From: Diatrype stigma
Taxonomy: Eukaryota > Ascomycota > Sordariomycetes > Xylariales > Diatrypaceae
Assembly: GCA_022225965.2 (NCBI GenBank)
Contig: JAKJXP020000028.1
Location: 248,001 to 312,000, forward strand
Reading direction: 5' to 3'
DNA: 64,000 nt
Shown here: in pieces, positions 57,420 through 64,000 of the stretch
How the letters are laid out: the number at the start of each line of letters is the position of its first letter
Position numbering within the stretch: the stretch's first letter is position 1
The notes under the pieces: model-generated
Database searches by the model: none
The model's input: the letters and a program-made list of their open reading frames with translations, nothing else
What the model was told of the DNA's origin: nothing
Made by a program: the position numbers and the translations under genes

Positions 57420-58858
57420 ATGAAACCAGTTCTGCCATTCCTCATCGCTGAAGCAGCTGCTGCGAACTCCACGGCCGAAACATCGTACTTGACATGGACG
57501 GCCGACTCTTTCATGCAACATGGCGTCGAGAAGTCATTTGGCTACACCCAAGCGACGCTCTATCTAGGGTACGAAGCGGCTTACGCTCTGTCGCAGAACG
57601 AGACGTACGTTGACTGGTATCGCGATCAGATTGATGCGCTCCTGGAGGATGATGGTACTATCAAGGAGTGGGACTATGACCACTACTCTCTCGACGATTA
57701 CCGCATAGGCAACAGCTTCCTCTGGTGGTACGGACATACTGGGGAAGAGAAGTACAAGGTGGCCGCGGACATCATCAGAGAACAGCTGAACCGCCATACT
57801 CGGAATCAGGCAGGGGGGTTCTGGCACCGAGACCCTGATTATCCGGACCAGATGTGGCTTGAGTAAGTGACCCCGAAATCTTCGTAGTCAGCCTGAGCAT
57901 GTGCTTTACGTTATACCATGTCCCAACCATTCACTTGCAGAAAGGCTGATGCAGAACTGTACAGCGGGATTTTCATGGCAGACAGTTTCTATGCCAAGTG
58001 GACTAGCGTTTTCGACAATAGCAACACAACTGCTTGGGACGACATCGTGACCCAATTTGTGAACATTGACTCCCATACTCGTGAGTAGATCCATACCAAC
58101 ATTTGCAAGCTCGGGTGTGGACAGCCGTAACCCCTTATCGCCCTAGGAAACTCCACGAGTGGCCTGCTTGCACATGGCTACGATGAGAGCAAGACAGCTG
58201 TATGGGCTGATCCCGACACCGGTAATTTCCCCTGCTTGGAAACCAACATGTGTTGATCCAGTCCCCGCAATATTGACAAGATCACAGGGTCGGCCCCGCT
58301 GGTCTGGGATCGTGCTGTGGGATGGTATTTTATCGCCTTGCTTGAGGTTATCCAGTTGATTCCGGAGTCCCACGAGGGTCATGCAAAGCTCCTCGGATAT
58401 TACACAACGCTTGCAGCCGCCGTAAAGGAAGCCCAGGACGAGTCTGGTGGCTGGTGGCTCATCATGAGCCAGCCGTATCCTGGCATGGACGGCAACTACA
58501 TCGAGAGCAGCGCCTCGGCGATGTTCACCTACGGCTTGTTAAAAGGCATCAAGCTTGGTCTGCTCGCCGAGGAAGAATACTACGCCGCGGCCGAGAAGGC
58601 GTATAGTCTCCTCACCACGAGGTTTGTCGAAACCGATGACCAGGGCCTGCTCAATTGGGAGGGCACGGTTGAAGTTGGGTCTCTAAAGAGTAACGGGACT
58701 TATGAGGTACGTTGCCACGGAAACATCTGCGAATACAGTAGTATACTGACATCATTGTTTCGTTCTTTCAGTACTATATCAGTGTGCCTTTAGCCTCGAA
58801 TGACTATAAAGGAGTAGGTCCCTTCATGCTGGCGTCGTACGAGTGGGAGACATATTAG
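57420..58858 (+). CDS. GH105 unsaturated rhamnogalacturonyl/glucuronyl hydrolase
   Basis: Removes the unsaturated uronic acid left at the end of lyase-cleaved pectin or related oligosaccharides. Five exons (57420-57862, 57965-58080, 58147-58221, 58288-58706, 58772-58858) give 379 aa. Choosing the acceptor at 57964 makes the junction read MWLDGIFMADSFYA, the canonical GH105 motif, with the catalytic Asp at residue 148 built from two exons. Other landmarks are SLDDYRIGNSFLWWY, GGFWHRDPDYPDQMW and VWDRAVGWY near 217-225; the C-terminus is ASYEWETY. The N-terminus (MKPVLPFLIAEAAAA) may be a short signal peptide, but this is marginal, so secretion is uncertain. Length fits the family (about 370). 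Confidence 0.92.
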
Positions 58859-59858
58859 TTGCAAGTATACTCCAGATATTGGTTCACGGCTTTGTCCAAG
58901 ATGCAGAAGAACATCATTATCATGAAGGGTTTTTATTATTCTTGCAGGCATATGCATAACCAAGTATTATGTATACTCCTAAAAAAATAAAAGCAAGTAA
59001 AAGATATAATAATATCCATGCATATATTCTTTCCTTAATATTGTTTCTTTAGAAACAAGTTAGCAAAAAGATTTGGCAAAAAAATGGGATAACAGAGTTA
59101 TCTAGTAGTAATCAATGATCAATGATCATGATGAAGGAATAGCACAGCTCAGAACAAGGTTCAACGCATGGGCGGACGGACACCGAAGTGCCTAGCCTAA
59201 CCCTCGTACCGTTCCAAGCTGTTAAAGCTGTACTATTCTCATAGTTCCTGTGGTGTTAGTAGAAGCCAACTGCCAGAATCGAACCCATACCGCCTCGAGA
59301 GGTGGTATGGTTGAGTTCTTGCTTTGACCGACTGAGCCAGAGGAGCTGTTGGTGAAAGATTTGCCCAATATTTAAACATATATACCTGCCTCTGTATGTT
59401 TGTCCTAGGTACCTAAGTAGGTAGCATGTGGAATGGCTGCCTGAGGTACGTACCTCTATGATTACTCGACTCCCTAATCAGTTGCTCCAGGTGATCACTT
59501 GATGGGATTTCATAACGCGCTCATTACTACACTGGCGAAAGACCCTAATACCTAAATTACGATGCCATTCCTACCCGCGTAGGACTTTTCAATCGATTCG
59601 AGGACCTGGTGGAATTTTTCAGTTTGTGCGCGCACACCTTCAAGACATAGGACCGAGCACCTGGGTGTAACCACCACAACAACCACAACCACAGCAACCA
59701 CAGCAATAATATTACCGCAATTCACAACACATCCTACACCACACTTGGTACCTCGCCCAACGGTATCTACTTCATCTGACAGTCTATACCTCACCCTACG
59801 CTTCAATCTGTACCCCATAGGCTGCGACGTATAACCCCGAAAACCAACGCAGCTCAAC
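58859..59858. other. Intergenic with a SINE-like insertion
   Basis: Contains the tRNA-related element listed separately. The right-hand 250 bp carry CCACAACAACC repeats near 59670-59710 and form the promoter of the next gene. Confidence 0.45.
59078..59345 (-). mobile_element. tRNA-related SINE-like element
   Basis: On the minus strand a tRNA-like head (59345-59262) has a perfect A box (TGGCTCAGTCGG) and a near-perfect B box (GGTTCGATTCT) about 44 nt apart. The acceptor and T stems do not pair (several mismatches), so it is not a working tRNA. About 180 bp of non-tRNA sequence follow, ending in a T7 run (complement of 59078-59084) that could stop RNA polymerase III. This is the layout of a tRNA-derived SINE. 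A lone tRNA pseudogene is the alternative. Ends are approximate. Confidence 0.45.
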
Positions 59859-60944
59859 ATGGCCCGACGCCGCCGCAAAGATGGTCGAAAGCCCCATTCA
59901 AAATCTTCTAAGCCATTTTCCAAGCTAATGCCATTTGGTTTCAATTTCGGAGAAGACGGTGCGCTTCTGAAGCACGTCAGAAAGACTCAAGTGCGGTTCG
60001 TAATCAAATGCCACACTCGCAGCATGGACCGAGGCAAAATCGACGAGTATCTCTCCGAAGTTGTCAAGGGTGGAGTGACCATGATTGACAATGTCGGAAA
60101 AATGCCCCAGAACACTTTCTGGCATAACGTCATTTACAACGTGAAATGGACCGGCACTCTCACTGGTAGCAACATCTTCGGACTTGTTGTCGCGCTAGTA
60201 CAGGCCCATGAAGCCTTTGAACGCAACCCCCCTATCAACTTCCATCCGAATGCTTACAGCTCGACTGCCAAGGAGATCCATAAATTCTCTAGACTCTTGA
60301 AAGAGAAGTATGCTGGCGATTCTGAGATCCTAGACCTCTACTTCTCCCCACGACAAGGTGAGGGCGATGAGGGCAGCGACACGGACCAGTCTATTGAATT
60401 TCCGAAGGAGGCAGTCACGAGAGAGGAAATCGAGACGGACGATGCTTGGAAGAACATGTACGAAGACATTGTCCCTGAAGAAACGTCTAGCGAGGACGAA
60501 GAGGAGGACGAAGAGGAGGAGGACGACGAAGAGTACCCCAATCCCTACAAACCTCAACCGAACCGTGGCCTTAAGTACGAGAAACGTGTATTCGCCAAGT
60601 ACGAGCGCGACGAAGGACTCGACGACGAGGACGAACGTCTTCTCCAGGAGCAGCAACAGATGTTCGCCGAATCCCGTGCTCGACGCGACGCGGGGGCCAC
60701 GGCGACCTCCGGTGACGAGATGGAGGTGGACAGTGCTGAAGGGGCCTCGAAGCCAGCCGAGGAGGCCGGAGCCCAGAACGGTGGCCAGACCGAGAGAGCA
60801 GCTGCCGGGAAGCGGGCTCGAGACGACGGCGGGGGGGACACGGAGGAGGCGCTTGGTGCTGCTCCGAAGCGCCGTCGCCTTCCCCAGGGAGATGAGGTCG
60901 GCGTGGAGGAGCTGACGGAGACCATGAGAGATACTGGCTTTTGA
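59859..60944 (+). CDS. Basic-then-acidic nuclear/nucleolar-type protein of unknown function
   Basis: Intronless, 361 aa. The N-terminus is strongly basic (MARRRRKDGRKPHSKSSKP), probably a nuclear or nucleolar signal. Residues about 25-170 look globular (PFGFNFGEDGALLKHVRKTQ, RFVIKCHTRSMDRGKIDEYL, NTFWHNVIYNVKWTGTL, VALVQAHEAFERNPPINFHP). An acidic tract (EETSSEDEEEDEEEEDDEE, about 208-226) follows, then a PNPYKPQPNRGLKYEKRVFAKYERDEG segment, a charged helix and a basic patch (GKRARD, PKRRRLP) near the end. Such acidic/basic alternation is common in ribosome-biogenesis and chromatin proteins, but I do not recognise the family and assign no function. Confidence 0.8.
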   Translation: MARRRRKDGRKPHSKSSKPFSKLMPFGFNFGEDGALLKHVRKTQVRFVIKCHTRSMDRGKIDEYLSEVVKGGVTMIDNVGKMPQNTFWHNVIYNVKWTGTLTGSNIFGLVVALVQAHEAFERNPPINFHPNAYSSTAKEIHKFSRLLKEKYAGDSEILDLYFSPRQGEGDEGSDTDQSIEFPKEAVTREEIETDDAWKNMYEDIVPEETSSEDEEEDEEEEDDEEYPNPYKPQPNRGLKYEKRVFAKYERDEGLDDEDERLLQEQQQMFAESRARRDAGATATSGDEMEVDSAEGASKPAEEAGAQNGGQTERAAAGKRARDDGGGDTEEALGAAPKRRRLPQGDEVGVEELTETMRDTGF

Positions 60945-62917
60945 TCAGGCGATCGTCGTCTGAAGCAGGAATAGAAAGGGCTAGATAGCTGAGGAGCAAC
61001 CTGGGTTGTCGTGATGTAAAACACGACACCGAGAAGGTGGACGACTAGTTGCTCCTTGCTCCCGGTCTGGTCAAAGGGTGCTCGATTATAGCATATCTAC
61101 TGGCTTAATCTATCGAGTGATTGCCTCCTAATGTCACCTGTGTCAATCTTCAAACGGAACATCACGATTGTGACCAAGTAACTAAGCACTGATTGTTTCC
61201 ACTCGGCTCTCAAATGCGTACTGCCTACCAGACACGAAATAGGTACACATACAAGATTGTTTCCTGCGTGGAGATAACGGTTCAACTATCGGTATCTGTT
61301 ATTTATATCCCTCTCCCATATGGCAACCGCGGTCCTAACTCGGAGGTCCATGAATGCCACGATCTGATGTTCCCGACACAAGTCAGTAACTGACCTTCTG
61401 ACTCCCACTTAAGAAGATGCCTTGCACCCAGAATTGGCTAACGAGATAACTAACAACGTAGTAAGAGTACCTTCGCATATCGTCCTACATACACTCACTA
61501 ACTACTAGATAGAAATTGATCGGATCATTGGCGATAACAACAGCAACAGCAACGACGAGAACACCAACTCCGATTTCCTATTTCCACAGCCACCGACCGA
61601 CCGATCAAGACCGGCACACCCCCTCCTAGTTTCGACACTGTTGTTTCTCTTTCTCCTACTCCTGCTGCCCCTCCTGTCGAAGCCGTCGGTCTAACTAGCG
61701 TGTATGTCCCAAGGTTGCCACAGGTTGCCGGCCACCAGCTTTGTTGTTCGCAGAGTGCTGGACGCGCCACATCGCCAGGCAGCGCCGTTTTGTTTTATAG
61801 AGCCCCCCGTACTGTACGGCAATGATAAAAGCCACATCCGCTTTCACCATGGGTGCTTAAAACCTGCAGCTTAGACTTCATCATGCTGCTAGACCACCTT
61901 GCCCCTGACCCCTGAACCCCTGAACCCCTAACCCCTGACCAGCCGCCGCGGATTGTCGTCACGATAAGCTCTCACCCACTTATATTTAGGTTTCACACGA
62001 TGCATATACTGTCTATATGACTAAATCTCTGCATAGCGATCATTCATTGCATGATGCAAAAGATGCTATTAGTGCATAACTAATTACCAGTTAGCTCTTG
62101 CGAACCTTCGCCGATCTCCGCGGATCTTGGGGCGATTCTCCTCTAGTGCCACATACCAATGCCAGATCCCCTTTAACTACTTGCAGGTTATCGACTACCT
62201 ACATAAGTAGGTAGTAAGTATAAGCTTATGTTAGCGAACGGCGGGGATCCGGGGTTCCCTTTTTGCCTCTTATGTAAGGTGGTAGGATAGGCAGGTAGGC
62301 CGGCAGGTAGATATTCACCAGCGGCTAGGCAAATACTGGTCAAACAACCATCGGTCCGGCCTGGCCAACCCTGTTGGAGATGAAGTCCAACATGCTCTTT
62401 CACGTACACAAACCAGGTAGATCTTATTCTTGTCCGACTTGCTCAAGATCAAAGTATGTTTCACTTACGGCAAACAAGATAGGGGGATAGACCGGACCTA
62501 AGCACGGCGGAAAGCAGTTGCATTGGACATGCACACAAACATCTAAGCCACGGAGCCCGCCGACAGTGTCTCTGAAATACCCGACATGAACAGACAACCA
62601 GAATCCCCGCCCAACACGTTAAGTATGTAGCATGTCCCAGATCGCGAGTGACGGCATGAATGCAAATGCCCGCTAAACATCATGAGCTGATACCGACTGC
62701 CTGAAAAGGCCATGGTCCCCGTATCCCATATCATACATGCATGCTACCAACATCTAGTTCGCCTGCCTGCCGACCTGCCCGCCCGCCCGCCTGCCGGTCG
62801 GCTCAGCCGCTCCATAAGGATATATAATAACGCCTCCGATCTTCGTTACACGTCTGTTCATTACACCGCCTTCCTGAAATCTAGCGTAGGTACGTGAAGC
62901 AATAGGATGTAATCTCA
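60945..62917. other. Convergent intergenic region, no gene seen
   Basis: Two kilobases between genes whose 3' ends face each other. A CCCCTGAA/CCCCTAA cluster lies at 61902-61940, with CAACAGCAACAG near 61535-61550 and TAGGTAGGTAG words near 62205-62215. Open frames are short and featureless. Confidence 0.45.
61902..61940. repeat. Telomere-like CCCCTGAAC/CCCCTAAC interstitial cluster
   Basis: About five degenerate 7-9 bp units, one containing CCCTAAC, the complement of the fungal telomere unit TTAGGG. Too short and degenerate to be a telomere. Confidence 0.6.
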
Positions 62918-64000
62918 TTATACCGCATCCCCAGAAACGGCCTCGTATCCACCTCTCCGCCGTCCCAAGCCCAAGTCCATCGCAACTGGACTTTCGTAGA
63001 CTTCGGTGTAGTTGATTTTCTGGCCGTCGAGCATAGCGTCGCCCGTCTCCCTACGTCCAAATACCGGGGCCGAATCGCACCAGAAATCGCGGCAATTCTG
63101 GAGGTAGCCCCTACTATAGGGGTTGCGTTTCCTTCGAGACTTCTTGTTGTTAGTCGCCGCGCCGCGACCCGTTGCCGTCTCGATAAATGTATCCACCCCG
63201 AGAAGCCGCGCCCATTGTTTGATGAAGCCAATCTTCTTGTGATGAGCATGTGCGCCACCCCTGGTACCTAAGGGATCATCAGCGGCAGAAGGAGGTGCTC
63301 CCGCGTCGGGATGATTTGGGTCGAGTGGGGCGCCAGTACTAGTAAACGCCGACACAATCGATGATGCCGAACCATCCTGGATGCCGTACATGTTCTCGTA
63401 CGTTGTCATAGCACGTGCTACTTGGATAAACTGTACGAAGAGCAACATGCCAACCCACGTGAGCTGTGCTGTGGTCCAGAAGCCAAGCAAGACCGTATAC
63501 GGATCGAAGTTGATAACCTGGCAGACGGATTCTGAAAATATCAGACACTCCCGCGGAGTCGTGCCCATTCTTTCGGTTGAAAAATAGCAGTATAATAGCC
63601 AGTCCACAAGCAAAATGCCGAAGGTAAGGTTGATCAGGTAAAGGAAAAAGTGCCTATGATTATTGACGCCTACACAGTTGTTGACCCATGGACAGTGGCT
63701 ATGATATGTTAGCTCGTATGAAACCCATTTCCGCAATTATTCACTTCGACTTACTGGTCATGCTTGGCAACGCAACGCTGGCACTTCCTACAATGCTTGC
63801 TTCTCAACGGGGTTCGGATCATGCACGTGACGCAGAAGTTGGCTTCATCGAACTTCCACATAGCTAGCAGCTCATCAATGACGGCCTTCTGTTCGGCGAT
63901 TCCGTTGAGCTTAGGGACAAATCCAGGATCGAAAATCATAGAAGACGCATAGAAGTATGCCGTCAAGCCATAAAAAATGGCAAAGAGGAGGTTAGATAGT
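62918..64000 (-). CDS. akr1: Akr1-like DHHC palmitoyltransferase (3' part; 5' end beyond window)
   Basis: Integral-membrane S-acyltransferase that attaches palmitate to cysteines of client proteins. Two exons are visible: 64000 (continuing out of the window) to 63755, and 63698-62918. The 56-bp intron splits the DHHC codons. Splicing restores the Cys-rich domain, [21 protein letters not shown] then [15 protein letters not shown], with all zinc-ligand Cys/His and the catalytic Cys. TM segments lie on both sides ([66 protein letters not shown]). The C-terminal cytosolic tail is long and polar. [20 protein letters not shown] is closest to Akr1-type enzymes, whose N-terminal ankyrin repeats would lie beyond 64000. 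The Akr1 assignment is therefore an inference; the DHHC family is certain. Confidence 0.9.

Noticed and set aside
59262..59345. Functional tRNA on the minus strand
   Set aside because: A and B boxes are good, but the acceptor stem has at least three mismatches and the T stem two. It is treated as a SINE head or tRNA pseudogene.
1..64000. CRISPR array, bacterial operons or phage genes
   Set aside because: Intron-bearing fungal genes throughout, and no regularly spaced direct repeats with unique spacers.

Overview
This is nuclear DNA of a filamentous ascomycete, most likely a Sordariomycete. Genes are split by many short introns (about 56-190 bp) with GT(A/G)AGT-type donors and CTAAC or CTGAC branch sites. 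Gene content is typically fungal (Prp8 with an intein, GH3 and GH105 secreted glycosidases, a T1-type secreted RNase, an HRI1 family protein, a fungal rhodopsin-like membrane protein). Intergenic DNA is full of TACCTAGGTAGGTA-type simple sequence. Species cannot be named from the sequence alone.

Layout. 1-2.8 kb: gene-free, microsatellite-rich. 2.8-12.0 kb: housekeeping block, with the splicing factor gene prp8 (minus, carrying a 167-residue mini-intein) divergent from ribosomal protein eL34 (plus). 12.8-17.7 kb: an NDUFAF3/Mth938-like mitochondrial assembly factor and a fusion of an alpha/beta hydrolase with a cysteine phosphatase. 19.6-20.4 kb: secreted guanyl-specific RNase. 24.8-31.7 kb: a long Pro/Lys/Glu-rich membrane protein, an HRI1 homologue and a small GC-rich hypothetical gene. 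34-35 kb: rhodopsin-like 7-TM protein. 39.4-42.7 kb: eight-exon GH3 beta-glucosidase (minus).

42.7-50.8 kb is a repeat-rich accessory island. It holds a reading frame split by a complete hAT-type MITE (20-bp perfect terminal inverted repeats, perfect 8-bp target duplication), another decayed frame, a four-exon DUF3237 gene and minisatellites. 51-58.9 kb: a 501-aa protein of unknown function, a divergent pair of paralogous secreted proteins, a GC-rich palindromic element and a GH105 unsaturated-uronyl hydrolase. 59-64 kb: a tRNA-related SINE-like element, a nuclear-looking acidic protein and the 3' part of an Akr1-like DHHC palmitoyltransferase that runs off the window.

How the genes relate. 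Fungal genes are mostly independent units. Shared promoters are plausible for prp8/eL34 (746 bp between start codons) and for the secreted paralogue pair (943 bp). The secreted set (T1 RNase, GH3, GH105, paralogue pair) suggests saprotrophic or plant-associated growth. No secondary-metabolite cluster or CRISPR array was seen. The least described items are the MITE-split gene, the secreted paralogue pair, the hydrolase-phosphatase fusion and the small palindromic and SINE-like elements.
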